Positions 8,768 through 19,109 are shown, numbered from the stretch's first letter. The stretch is DNA of 35,254 bases from Bacillus sp. JCM 19058 (GCA_001310555.1 BAXO01000059.1:1-35254), one strand, 5' to 3'. Made by a program: numbers and translations. The notes: generated from the letters alone by a model not told the origin.

Positions 8768-9669
8768 TCATTCATTTGCTGACTTCGGATCAAACACATC
8801 ACGCAAGCCGTCCCCGATTAAATTAAAGGCAAGTACAGTCAGAAATAAAACGAGCCCAGGGTAAAGGACAATATGTGGAGCGCTTCCCAAATAGTCGCGT
8901 CCCATGCTTAGCATTGCACCCCAGTCCGGAGTTTCTGGACTTGCGCCAAGGCCTAGGAAGCTTAACGTGGCCGCAGCAAGAATCGCGCCTCCCATTCGCA
9001 TCGAACAAAATACTAGCAAGCCGCCAACACTCGTTGGAAAAATGTGTTTCCTTATTATCCTTGTGCTGGAAGCACCCATTGACTGAGCTGCTTCTACATA
9101 TTCTGTTTGCTTCGCTTCTAGTGCTGAGCCTCGGACTAATCTAGCGAAACTAGGAACCGAGAAAACAGATAAAGCGATCACGACATTTTCAATTCCAGGT
9201 CCTAAAATCGCAACAATCGCGATCGCAAGTAATAGATCAGGGAAAGCAAACATAATATCGCTCGCACGCATAATTAATTTATCGAGAAAGCCGCCAAAAT
9301 AGCCGCTGATTAAGCCAAGTATTGTGCCGATGACGCCACCGGCAATAATCGATATAAAGCCGACGCTTAGCGAAATTCGTGCACCTAGGATTAATCTGCT
9401 TAAAATATCCCTGCCATACTCATCCGTTCCTGCCCAATGGCTCCAAGACGGACCGGCCAACAGGTTGCTATAGTTTGGGGCATACGGATCATGCGGGGCA
9501 ATCCATGGAGCAAAAATGGCAATAACAACGAGCAAAAAGATAAATAGCTTGCGGAAAACGCCACCTTCTTTTTGCGCCATTTTTTCCAGAATTCTTTCAC
9601 AGGGGAGTAATCAGACTTCTTTTCGAGGAACTGGCTCTTTGGATTAAGTTGTGGCTGATTCATGGCCAT
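8768..9669 (-). pseudogene. Oligopeptide/glutathione-type ABC importer, permease 2 (OppC/DppC-like), frameshifted
   Basis: Starts at 9669 behind AGGAGAGAGG. The N-terminal cytoplasmic segment ends in 'VKEFWKKWRKKKVAF', followed by six membrane segments and the OppC N-terminal pattern 'DPYAPNYSNLLAGPSWSHW', then 'GTDEYGRDILSRLI'. The EAA loop that contacts the ATPase is seen as 'YVEAAQSMGASSTRIIRKHI'. A 4-A run at 9555-9558 (plus strand) needs a fifth base to join the two frames. The corrected length is 300 residues, family-typical. Gene order lipoprotein, permease, permease, ATPase, ATPase matches Opp/Dpp/Gsi operons. Confidence 0.87.
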
Positions 9670-9681
9670 ATTACCTCTCTC

Positions 9682-10604
9682 CTAACCTTCATACTGAATT
9701 TTTGGATTTAATAGACTGTACAGCAAATCAACAACGAGATTGACTAAAATAAAATAGATTGAAAATAGTAGCAACAAGGCTTGAATGGTTGGATAATCGC
9801 GGAATGATATCGAATCGATTAATAAGCGCCCCATTCCTGGAAAGTTAAATACCGTTTCAACTACAACGGATCCGCCTAATAAAAAGCCAAATTGCAACCC
9901 CGCTATCGTAACAACCGGAATCATGGAATTGCGCAAAGCGTGTTTTGGAATCAATACCATTTCCTTTAACCCTTTAGCCCGGGCTGTACGAATATAATCA
10001 GCCTTTAACGTATCCAATAACGATGAACGGGTAAAGCGCGCGATCATCGCCATAATCCCTGCACCTAACGCAATCGAAGGTAAAATATACCCTTGCCAGC
10101 TGTTGATCCCTCCGGTCGGTAACCAGCCCAATTGGACGGAAAACAATTGGATAAACAAAAGCCCTAACCAGAAGTTTGGCACAGAAATCCCTGAAACTGC
10201 TGTCATCATCCCAATATAATCAGGCCATTTATTTTTAAATACGGCTGAAACAGTTCCAATAATTAATCCTAAGATTAACGCCCAGCCCATACTTAAAAAT
10301 GTTAGATAGAGAGAGGGCATAAACCGGGCACCAATCATTTCGGCGACGCTATGTCCTGTTACGAGAGACGTTCCAAGGTTTCCTTGGAATAATCCACCCA
10401 TATAATCGAGATATTGTTGCCAAATAGGGTCATTCAGCCTAATCGTTCTCTAATTTGCATCACTTCATCAAGAGAAGCATCCGGTCCCGCGACTAAACGG
10501 GCCGGATCACCAGGAATGAGGTGGGTAAAGAAAAATATGAGTACAGAGACAACGAAAATGATTGGGATCGTCTCTATGATTCGTTTTCCTAAATATGCAA
10601 GCAT
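9682..10604 (-). pseudogene. Oligopeptide/glutathione-type ABC importer, permease 1 (OppB/DppB-like), frameshifted
   Basis: ATG at 10604 (MLAYLGKRIIETIPIIFVVS) follows GGAGGAGCAGAGT. The typical OppB start with 'FFTHLIPGDPARLV' is present, then five more membrane segments and the EAA loop 'YIRTARAKGLKEMVLIPKHA'. One base is missing in the GCC at 10437-10439: the frame should read 'RERLGLNDPIWQQYLDYMGG'. The corrected protein has 307 residues, as expected. It forms the membrane channel with the downstream permease. Confidence 0.87.
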
Positions 10605-10631
10605 ACTCTGCTCCTCCACTTTCAAATTGCC

Positions 10632-12233
10632 TTAGTTTACTTCTGCCTCACGAACGATAATGGTACCGGAAGGGAGGTTGTAAATGCCTTCAACATTTGA
10701 ACGTTTGCCAGCGGTTATAGCTCCCTCAGCCAAGAAAATCCATGGAGCATCTGCTACGATTTGGGCTTGGATATTGCTGTACAACTCTGCTTGCTCACTT
10801 TCGTCCCCTGAATGCATCGCAGTCGCAATCCAGTCATTCACATCAGCATTGTCGTAATAGGCAGAGTTTGCGCCTGTCGGCGGGAACTGTTCGCTGCTGA
10901 ATAATGGGCGCAGGGCATGGTCTGTGTCATTTGGTGATGCAGACCAGCTGACATACCACATTTCAACTTCTGCATTTTCTGGGTTCTCTACCCCATAGAT
11001 CGCATCGGATAGTGTTCCTTCCTCCATTGATTGGACTTCTACTTGGATCCCTACTTCGCTAAGCTGCTGCTGGATGAATTGCATTCCTCTTGAGTTGTCC
11101 GAGGTTGTATTGCCCCAAATGGTCGTGCTGAATCCATCACTGTACCCTGCTTCTTCAAGTAATTCTTTTGCTTTTTCTGGATCGTATTCATACCCGCCTT
11201 GTGACTCATAATGTGCAGTTTGGCGTGTTACTGGTGAGTCAAGCGGTTCGCCAAGGCCAGATTTAACAACATTAATAAATGCTTCTTGATCAATGGCATA
11301 GTTAATCGCTTGTCTTACACGCTCATCATTAAACGGTTCTTTAAGCGTATTCATTGTGATGTAATTTTGAACGGTAGCTGGTGTTATCTCTACTGAAAAA
11401 TCATCAGAATTCTCCGCTTCAGCTAAATTTTGTTCTGGGTATGGAAAGATGAAAGCCGCTTCCCCGGTTTGCAGCAATGCAAGACGCGTTCCGTTCTCGG
11501 GTGTTGGGCGATACTCGATTCCGCCAATTTTAGGAAGCCCTTCTTCCCAATATTCGTCAAACGCTTCGACGAATAATGAACTACCTTGATCCCAAGATAC
11601 AAATTTGAATGGGCCTGTACCAACCGGATTCTGTGCAATTTCTTCATCTGATAATTCCAACGATTCTGGACTGATCATATGTGTGGAAGCAAATTTGTCT
11701 AGCATCGAGCTATACGGTTTTTCGAGGATGACTCTCACTGTGTATTCATCATCAACAACCGTTTCCTCAACGAATTGGAAGTTGCGATTCGTTCGGATTC
11801 CGTTATCCTGGTTTGCCATCCGGTCGATGTTTGCCTTAACGACCTCTGCATTAAATGCTGAGCCGTCATGGAAAACGACGCCTTCGCGTAGATAGAACGT
11901 GTACTCTAATCCATCCTCGCTGACTTCATAATCTTCTGCTAGCACAGGAACAATTTCGCTTTCTTTGTTAAAACCAAGCAATCCTTCAAACATTGAATGT
12001 TGGGCCGTTCTCGAATTTCCATCTCCCGTGTTTTGCGGATCCATTGAAATAAAATTTTGAGCAACGGCAATGACGATTTCCTCATCGCTGGATGTGCTCG
12101 CTTCTTCTCCGGTTTGACTGCCGTTTTCTCCTTCGTTTCCTGTCGTCTCCTCGGAACCACCATCATTTCCGCCACAGGCGAATAATAAGAGGCTAAGGCT
12201 GGCCATCCAAACTAGTAAACTGACCTTTTTCAT
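10632..12233 (-). CDS. GsiB-like glutathione/oligopeptide-binding lipoprotein (SBP family 5)
   Basis: ATG at 12233 follows a GGGGGGA site. A signal peptide ends in lipobox LLFAC, so the protein is a lipid-anchored surface receptor. A Gly/Glu/Ser-rich acidic linker follows (residues about 22-52). The mature part is an intact extracellular family 5 domain. Segments such as 'NPVGTGPFKFVSWDQ', 'RVRQAINYAIDQEAF' and 'GNTTSDNSRGMQFIQQQLSE' resemble Escherichia coli GsiB over the whole length as I remember it. Peptide and nickel binders share the fold, so the ligand is an inference. It is the first gene of the operon and the only intact one of the importer. The acidic linker suggests an alkaliphilic or salt-exposed lifestyle. 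Confidence 0.85.
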   Translation of the reverse strand: MKKVSLLVWMASLSLLLFACGGNDGGSEETTGNEGENGSQTGEEASTSSDEEIVIAVAQNFISMDPQNTGDGNSRTAQHSMFEGLLGFNKESEIVPVLAEDYEVSEDGLEYTFYLREGVVFHDGSAFNAEVVKANIDRMANQDNGIRTNRNFQFVEETVVDDEYTVRVILEKPYSSMLDKFASTHMISPESLELSDEEIAQNPVGTGPFKFVSWDQGSSLFVEAFDEYWEEGLPKIGGIEYRPTPENGTRLALLQTGEAAFIFPYPEQNLAEAENSDDFSVEITPATVQNYITMNTLKEPFNDERVRQAINYAIDQEAFINVVKSGLGEPLDSPVTRQTAHYESQGGYEYDPEKAKELLEEAGYSDGFSTTIWGNTTSDNSRGMQFIQQQLSEVGIQVEVQSMEEGTLSDAIYGVENPENAEVEMWYVSWSASPNDTDHALRPLFSSEQFPPTGANSAYYDNADVNDWIATAMHSGDESEQAELYSNIQAQIVADAPWIFLAEGAITAGKRSNVEGIYNLPSGTIIVREAEVN

Positions 12234-12317
12234 AAAATAATCCCCCCATTCGATAAATTCAATCATTTCTCCAGTGAAAGAAATAATTAGAATATAAAAG
12301 ACTCATAACCTTCAATT

Positions 12318-12331
12318 TGAAAGCGTTTTAG
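12318..12331 (-). promoter_or_regulatory. Candidate CcpA cre site in the importer-operon leader
   Basis: TGAAAGCGTTTTAG matches the cre consensus TGWAANCGNTNWCA at 12 of 14 positions (the last two bases differ). It lies just downstream of the promoter at 12346-12375, where CcpA binding would act as a roadblock. Catabolite repression of this operon is an inference. Confidence 0.4.
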
Positions 12332-12345
12332 TTATGATTATTCAA

Positions 12346-12375
12346 ATTATAGTCATATTACTCGCAATTAGTCAA
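12346..12375 (-). promoter_or_regulatory. Sigma-A-type promoter of the Gsi-like operon
   Basis: On the minus strand TTGACT (12375-12370) and a consensus TATAAT (12351-12346) are 18 bp apart, about 110 bp before the lipoprotein start codon. Both boxes are near-consensus. Confidence 0.65.
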
Positions 12376-12514
12376 TGTGATTATTAACATCAGTGAAAAA
12401 AACTATGTGAGGATTCGTAACAGCCTCTTGGCCATAGTATTTTCCCCTTTGTCTAACCAAAACTGCTAGTTTTCCTATGAATCAAATGGAGGGGCAGAAT
12501 CAAGGGAGACCCTA

Positions 12515-12697
12515 TCAGACATGAGTAGAGAACAAAATTGACAATTGCGCTAGGTATAGGAATCGATTGTTTAACGAAACAATTGGCATATTAAAAAGAA
12601 CAACACCAATAGTTAAAAAGCCAAATGCATCTGCAACAGGTATCAAAAGTAAAAGCATGACTTGTAAGATGTACGTAAAAACGAGCAATTTATTTCA
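12515..12697 (-). pseudogene. Unidentified membrane-protein fragment
   Basis: The minus strand has an open stretch of about 60 codons with no start codon. It holds two hydrophobic segments ('LLVFTYILQVMLLLLIPVAD', 'FGFLTIGVVLFNMPIV') and ends 'LYLAQLSILFSTHV' at a stop (12515-12517). It reads like a piece of a transporter or permease but I cannot name the family. No ribosome binding site precedes it. The surrounding intergenic DNA from 12380 to 12830 shows no other gene. Confidence 0.3.
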
Positions 12698-12831
12698 CAG
12701 TAATATTTATAACTAAAAACGGGTTACCTTTCATGACATCAAATCGTTGCCGTATGAGGACGGATGTAGTCAAGAAGTCGTTGACTTTTTATACGCTATC
12801 ATTTAAACTGACACTGTAAAATAATAGTAAA

Positions 12832-13008
12832 TTGACTTCGTTAATCCTTCTTCATAGTTTTATTTAAATACAATGACCATTGAAATTGAATGCAAAACAA
12901 AAAAAGTAAATACCTGTTGTGGGTGGAGACCAAATTGAGACAACCCTAATTAATAAAGGAGAATGTAACCAGCTTCCCTTTTCCTTTAATTAATTAGGGT
13001 TTTTTTGT
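12832..13008 (+). ncRNA. Candidate small RNA or attenuated leader
   Basis: A possible promoter (TTGACT 12832-12837, 17-bp spacer, TAGTTT 12855-12860) precedes a strong terminator ending at about 13007. The implied transcript of about 140 nt has no convincing open frame. It could be a free small RNA or the leader of the secreted phosphoesterase gene at 13197. I saw no T-box or known riboswitch core. The promoter call is weak; the terminator is solid. Confidence 0.25.
12942..13007 (+). terminator. Strong rho-independent terminator
   Basis: Arms AACCCTAATTAATAAAGG and CCTTTAATTAATTAGGGTT pair over about 18 bp with one bulged base. They are followed by a T-rich tract (TTTTTTG, then another T run). 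No plus-strand gene ends just upstream, so it terminates either a short RNA or a leader. Confidence 0.75.
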
Positions 13009-13196
13009 TTTTTTTGAGGAGATAGCGAGCGGTATAACCCGGTCGAAGCGCCAAAAACTAATGAAGGATAAGGGGTGATCGCTTATAAGTTAGGCTTTAT
13101 AAAGGGGGGTGATAGAGAAAGGATTTTCACAGAGCAATGGAGTTATCTTGTATAGCTCGTTGATGTGTCAAAAATTAGTATATGAGAGGTGACCTT

Positions 13197-16100
13197 ATGA
13201 GGAAGACAACGTTTCTACGTTTAGTATCAGTTGCTATGATCGCATGCATGATCTTACTAAGCCAACAGCCGCCGACAATGCACGCAAATAGTAAGGAGGG
13301 TGATCATTTTGCCCACTCAAATAGCAGTGAAGTTCCTCCACTATTAATCACGGAACTCGTACCGGATACGACGAATGTCGGCGGAGCAGACGGCTATGAA
13401 TTTATTGAAGTGTACAACAATACTAATCAGGTGCTGAACTTCAGTGAGTACCGGATTCATTACCGGTATCCGACTGGACCAGAAAACGACCTCGTTTGGA
13501 TCCCGAACGTGAGAGATGTGAATATCGATCCTGGTGAAGCCTTAGTCTTATGGATCGAAAATACCGGGAACGCTAATATGGATGTAGACGACTTTAACGC
13601 CCATTTCGGGACTGAGCTTATTGAAAACGAAGAAATTGTAAAAATGCCTGGTGGGATGGCTAACGAACGTTTACGAGATATTGTCGTAACCACGAATACG
13701 GGGATCGAACTTGTATCGGCAACATACAATAATGGTCGGTCTGATGTGACAGAGAATATGGGAATATTCTATCAATACCCACAGGATGGCACGAATCAAA
13801 TGGTCAAAGTTAGTGCAGGAGAGGAGCCAGCAACACCAGGGACCGTTGAACCAGAACTGGTTCCAGAAGAGCTTATCCCCATTGATGATCAAGGAATACC
13901 AACGCTTGAAAATATGACGGAACCGGTTCAGCCGTTGGACAAGGTTCAGATTGTGGCTGATGGACAAGACGAGTTTTTGTTGAGCACGATGACCTTATTT
14001 TATAAAAACGATGAGCAGGAGGATTATACGGCTGCTAACTTGATACGCGACAGTGAGGATGGTATGTTTCGCCATACCGTTCCTTTCCGAGATGCAATCG
14101 GTGTAGAGAGGATTGACTATTATATTGTCGCCTCCAACGGAATGAATCAAACGACAAGTGATGTCTATTCTATCGATATTACGCCTGCGGAGGGCGATAC
14201 TGAAACGCCCCCATTACTGATTACAGAAATAGTACCTGATTCGTCAAATGTTGATGGGGCGGACGGCTATGAATTCATTGAAGTGTATAACAATACGGAT
14301 CAAATACTGAATTTTGGGGATTTTAAAATTTTATATCGTTATCCGACAAATACACCGGATGCCGTTTGGTTCCAAGGGCTGACAGACATAACGATTGATC
14401 CAGGAGATAACTTAGTTCTCTGGGTAGATAACGTTGTAAATAGTGAAGAAACGGTAGATGACTTTAATGCGAACTATGGGACAAATCTAGTGGAAAATGT
14501 CGATATTGTAAAAGCACGTGCAGGCGGTGGTATGGCAAATGGAGCCGAAAGAGAACTGATCGTCGCCACGAACACAGGTCAGGAGGTTGTCGCGGCCGCG
14601 TACAATGAAAACGGACAAGACGCTCGACCTGACATGGGTATCTTCTATCATTACCCACTCGGCTCTAATCAGATGATTAAAGTTAGTGCAGGAGAGAAGC
14701 CAGCCACCCCGGGCACGGTAGAAGATGATCTCATTCCGAAAGAGTTAATTACTGTCGATGCGACCGCTTCACCGACGGTTGACAACCTCACTGAAATGAA
14801 TTCTGTTCAACCGGGGGATGCTGTACGCCTAGTAGCAGACGCACATGACGACTTTCTTGTGACAGCCATGACATTGTACTATAAGGTAAACAGCGAGGAC
14901 GAATACAATCATGTTCATTTGTCCCGCGACCCAGAAGATGGATTGTTCCATCATATAATTGAAATCGCGGAGGATACCCTCTCAGAGAGTCTTGATTACT
15001 ATTTTGTTGCATTCAACGGTTTTAACGAGACACAGAGCAATGGTTACGCTGTTGACATCATAAGAGAGCATGTTCCAGATGTGCCTGAACTCATATCGCC
15101 TGTGAATGGCGCGGTAAATGTCCCAATTGATACGCCACTAAGCGTACAGGTATCGGATTCGGCGGGTGGAGCACTGGATGTTGGCTTTTATGAAGGACTA
15201 ACGTACAATGTTTCAAAACCTGAGACAATTAGAGTCTACAAAAATGAAACGGAAACTGAGCCTCCGACACAAATGGTACCAGACGGAGAAGAGGAATTCA
15301 CCGAAGAAGAATACAGCAGGTTAAACTCGCTTAATGGTGAACAGGTAGTCACTGACTCTGAAGAGAAATTTCCGTATCATCGCTTTGAGGTGTCGCTGGA
15401 TGAAGGTGCTTTAAACCAAGAAAGAGTCGAATTAGTGTGGCAAGGATCTTCCTGGACGGACGTAAAGTGAGTATGTATGCCTGGAACTTCAATGAGGACA
15501 AATGGGTGACAGTCGATGGGGTTGTAGCCGAATCAGAAAATACATTTAAACTATCCGGAGAGGTAAGTGTGGCGGATTACGTACGCGATGCTACTCTAAA
15601 TGTCCTTGTTCAAGATGAAATCCCTTCACCAGAAGACACAGATTATACATTTGTATGGATGTCGGATACGCAGTTCTATACAGAAGTATTCCCGGAGCTG
15701 TTTGAGTCGCAAGTGAACTGGATTAAAGACAACAAAGATAGGTTAAACATCGAATATGTTTTTCACAGCGGTGACATCGTCAACACAGTCAACCAGGAGT
15801 ATCAATGGGTAATTGCCGATCGGTATATGAATGTATTGGAGGAGTCCGATATTCCTTATGGTGTTCTAGCTGGAAACCATGATATCGGTTTGCCCGAACT
15901 CGATTATACGCAATTTTCTCGTTATTTCGGGGCACACCGCTTTCAAGATCAAGTGTACTACGGGGAATCTTATGAAGATAATCGAGGTCATTACGATCTA
16001 ATCTCCTCGCATGGAAATGATTATATGATGGTCTACATGGGATGGCAGCCTGACGGAGATGGTATTTCCTGGATGAATCAAGTGTTGTCTCGTTATCCAG

Positions 16101-16956
16101 ATCGCATCGCTATTCTTAACTTTCACCAATACTTAGATGGCTTTGGAAACCGGACAGCTATTGCCGAACGAATATTTGAGGAAGTTGTAGTGCCAAATGA
16201 GAATGTACAAATCGTTCTCGGTGGCCATCATCACGGAAGTCAAGTACTCATCGATGAAATCGATGATAATGGCGACGGTGTAGTTGACCGACAAGTTTAT
16301 CAGCTGTTAGGAAACTTTCAGGATGCACCTAGAGGTGGTAATGGATATATGAATGTGATGAGTGTGGATATGAGCAACAACACCATTCATGTGAACACGT
16401 ATTCACCAGATTTGGATGCTTATGATCTATTTGACCCCTACACAATTACTCTTGACTTAGCACCGAAGACGAAACGTGTCTCCACCGATTACTTTGAAGT
16501 GAATGCTTATACTGATCAAGAGATTGGATGGTGCATGATGTGGAGAGCGGTGATACGGTTGACATCTTATGGGAAGATTTGCAGGAGGGGGAAAGCTACA
16601 CCTGGTATACATTGGTTCGTAATCAGGAGGGGCGAGAGGTGACCTCTAACATGTGGCATTTCAGCACGGAAGAGGCAGAGCAAGTAGTAGACATAGTTAC
16701 TATTATCAATTTAGTGGAAGAATTTATTGCTACTCGTGATCTCCAAGGTCCCCTAAGCTCGAAGCTGACGAATACTGCTCGTCAAGTGGAACATCATTAT
16801 AATAAGGAAAATATGAAACAGGCAATTAAGTTTGCAGAAAAATTTTTAGATCAATTGAACCAAGAGCAGGCGCAAAACGATATTTCCATAGAAGCCAAAG
16901 AGGAGCTCCAACAAAAAATGGAGAAACTATTAGATAAGTGGAATGGAGATTATTAA
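13197..16956 (+). pseudogene. Secreted multidomain protein: two lamin-tail domains, calcineurin-like phosphoesterase, FIMAH; two frameshifts
   Basis: ATG at 13197 follows AGAGGTGACC. A signal peptide covers residues 1 to about 31. Two lamin-tail domains follow: about 47-200 (PPLLITELVPDT, DGYEFIEVYNNT) and 336-490, near-copies of each other, each followed by a linker and a beta-rich module. A region with an Ig-like strand (PVNGAVNVPIDTPLSV) leads to a metallophosphoesterase domain near 820-1040. Its metal motifs are WMSDTQFY, HSGDIVN, LAGNHD, NFHQY and GGHHHG. The C-terminus (about 1163-1253) is a FIMAH domain (LVEEFIATRDLQGPLSSKL). One base is missing near 15449-15453 and one near 16526-16527; corrected length is about 1253 residues. 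It is probably exported and hydrolyses extracellular phosphoesters; the substrate is unknown. No cell-wall anchor is seen. Confidence 0.85.
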
Positions 16957-17083
16957 CTGCAAAAGCGAACCGATCAATAGTAGTAAGCGTAATATGTATC
17001 GGTAGCAATTTATACCACCTTTATGTTTAGAAACACCCTTGAAATAGAGCGCGTGTAATTGAGTTTACAAAAAGCAAATAAAG

Positions 17084-17209
17084 GGTAAGCCGTCGTCACC
17101 CCGAAAATTAAGTGACGAGTAAGCCCGAAGGAGTGAAAACGATGGCTTACCTGAATTCAACCGTATCTTTGAAGAAATGCTATTGTAATTCATTAGCCTT
17201 TCTTCAAAG
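17084..17209 (+). other. Nested inverted-repeat element in the 17.0-17.5 kb intergenic region
   Basis: Three perfect inverted pairs are packed here: GGTAAGCC (17084-17091) with GGCTTACC (17144-17151); inside it TCGTCAC (17093-17099) with GTGACGA (17112-17118); then CTTTGAAGAAA (17167-17177) with TTTCTTCAAAG (17199-17209). The outer pair would sequester the start region of a small open frame at 17142. It may be a structured RNA, an insertion-sequence relic or an attenuator. I do not recognise the family. The rest of 16957-17518 shows no other gene. Confidence 0.45.
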
Positions 17210-17246
17210 TCCGAATGATAGAAGAATTCACACCAAATTCATATAA
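17142..17246 (+). CDS. Possible small protein, unknown
   Basis: ATG at 17142 is preceded by a good GAAGGAG eight bases upstream. It encodes 34 residues beginning MAYLNSTVSLKKCYCNSLAF. The other frame stays open after the stop ('SYNFSYIEYTYP'), so a frameshift may hide about 47 residues. No family is recognised. The start lies within the nested inverted repeats at 17084-17209, which could control its translation. It could equally be a transposase remnant. Confidence 0.3.
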   Translation: MAYLNSTVSLKKCYCNSLAFLQSPNDRRIHTKFI

Positions 17247-17518
17247 CTTCTCTTATATTGAATATACATACCCGTAGATAGAAAGAGCAAAGGTTTAAAG
17301 GTGGAGAGTCTTTCTCCCAGGTTTGAGCTCACATCAGCTACTCTACTAAACTTAGTTGATTATTTGTGATCTTTCATACAAGGGGCGGTGGAACGGACAG
17401 GTTATGCAAATAATCTACAAAATGTTATCAAAATCTCCAAATTTACATGCAATGCCTAGTAGTGCTAGGGGTTGTTCGTTTACTGGAGTTTTTTGAGTAT
17501 AAATAAAGGAGGCTGAAT

Positions 17519-18851
17519 ATGAACAGAGTTATGCTGTTATTCGTTCTATTCTTTATCGTTGGTTGCAGCGGAGATGATGCGAATGAAGCTGCGAATGCAA
17601 ATCCAGAGGGTGCAGAAGTAGAAGATGTCGATGCAGAGAATGGGGACATCGACAACGAGGAGCCGAAAGAGCCTGTCACCATCCAAATCGCCTTGCCTTT
17701 TGGCGAAGATTTGTTTGCTGAGCGCTATGGCACCGTTCAGGAAATTATCCCGGATCACATTGAATTGGAATGGGTATATTTTGATGGTACAGAAACGGGG
17801 TTAGAAGAACTTTTTGCCTCTGGGATAATGCCCGATATTTTTAACACAGGTAATGTAGACATGATGTACGACTACGGCATTCTTGAGCCGCTTGATGAAC
17901 TGATTGAATCGCATGGATTTGATACCTCCTTTATCCATGACTCCCTGATTGCCCACTTGCGTTCACTGAGTGAGGATCAACAGCTAGTAGGTTTTCCCGA
18001 TGGTGCATCGTATATGGGGTTATACTATAACAAAGAAGTCTTTGATGTATTTGGTGTTGACTACCCTGATCCCAACAACCCTATGACATGGGATGAGGCA
18101 TTTGAGTTAGCGAGACAGTTAACTGGAGAACGAAATGGTGTTGAATACATCGGGCTAGAGTTTCCCCAAGCTTCCGCCATGTTCCATTGCTGCAGTTTGC
18201 CACAAACGCCACCGACCAATCAGGTGAGGTTTTAATTACGGAAAAGCCGGAATTTCAACAGTTTTTTGAGTTATTTCAAGAATACTATAACATTCCTGGT
18301 ATTTTTACTGAAGAAAATAAAGATATCTGCGTTTTCTGTGAAGACCGGGCTGCCATGGGCGTATCTTGGCATCGCTTTCTTGGTTGGGGCTGGGGAGATG
18401 CGGAATCAATGGCTAATATGGATATAGCCCCTGTTCCAGTTTGGAGCCATCTTCCAGACACTGGCCCAACCTTGCAAACGTGGCCGATTATGATAGCCGA
18501 ATACAGTGAACACAAAGACGAAGCGTTTGAAGTATTAAAGGCATACGTATCGGAAGAAAATCAAATTGCGATGGGTCGGATGATGGCCTCAGGCCCAACG
18601 ACGACGTATCCAGAAGTCCAAGCAAGCTTTGGCGCCGATCTTGAATTTTATGCGGATAAAAATGTCGAAGCCTTTTCCAGCTGGACCCCGCGATTGGTGA
18701 GGAAACACAAAGCGGAAAATGGGATGGGTATGTCGACTTTAATGGTGCATTGGACAATCTTGCTGAAACAGATATGGATATCCATTCGATCTTGAGGGAG
18801 CTGAAGGAAGAATCTGAGGCAAAGATTTCTGAGGAACAGGGGCGTAGCTAG
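17519..18851 (+). pseudogene. Extracellular solute-binding lipoprotein, family 1 (sugar type), two frameshifts
   Basis: ATG at 17519 follows AAAGGAGG. The signal peptide ends in lipobox FIVGC, followed by an acidic Asn/Glu/Asp linker (residues about 20-55). The mature domain shows 'ELFASGIMPDIFNTGNVDMM', 'GFPDGASYMGLYYNKEVFD' and 'MTWDEAFELARQLTG', typical of family 1 sugar/polyol binding proteins. A base is missing in the CC near 18184-18186 and another near 18689-18693. Corrected length is about 444 residues, ending 'ELKEESEAKISEEQGRS' at 18851. There are no permease or ATPase genes beside it, so its partners lie elsewhere or are lost. It may supply the product of the neighbouring phosphoesterase, but that is only positional inference. 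Confidence 0.83.
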
Positions 18852-18912
18852 TAAGAAAAATCACGTTCATGGTTAAAGGTTCCCGCGTTTTCAAGTTATT
18901 TGTTGCGGATCA

Positions 18913-18946
18913 TTTTGTCAAATTAGTTTGAAACCATTTGACAAAA
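18913..18946. repeat. Perfect 11-bp inverted repeat
   Basis: TTTTGTCAAAT (18913-18923) and ATTTGACAAAA (18936-18946) are separated by 12 bp. There is no T tract in the plus direction, so it is not a standard terminator for the binding-protein gene 60 bp upstream; it could be an operator. Nothing else is recognisable from 18852 to 19061. Confidence 0.5.
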
Positions 18947-19061
18947 AAATCACCGATTCTTAGATGAGCGTAGAAGGGTTCAGGTTTCAGCTTGCTTAGA
19001 ATCACTTCGAGCGCTATTATGCAGAAAACATGTTCAAACAAAAGAGCCGGATGGCTGCCTC

Positions 19062-19109
19062 AGCTTATCGACAATGTCTCGTTTTACAAGACTTGTCGAT
19101 AAGCTTTTT
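19062..19109 (+). terminator. Rho-independent terminator
   Basis: A 13-bp perfect stem AGCTTATCGACAA / TTGTCGATAAGCT (19062-19074 with 19093-19105) is followed by TTTTTC. It lies 210 bp past the solute-binding protein gene, the nearest plus-strand gene. Confidence 0.7.

Noticed and set aside
12900..13010. T-box riboswitch upstream of the secreted phosphoesterase
   Set aside because: A GGGTGGAGACC stretch near 12920 recalls a T-box, but the invariant core, specifier stem and antiterminator are absent and the downstream gene is not an amino-acid gene.
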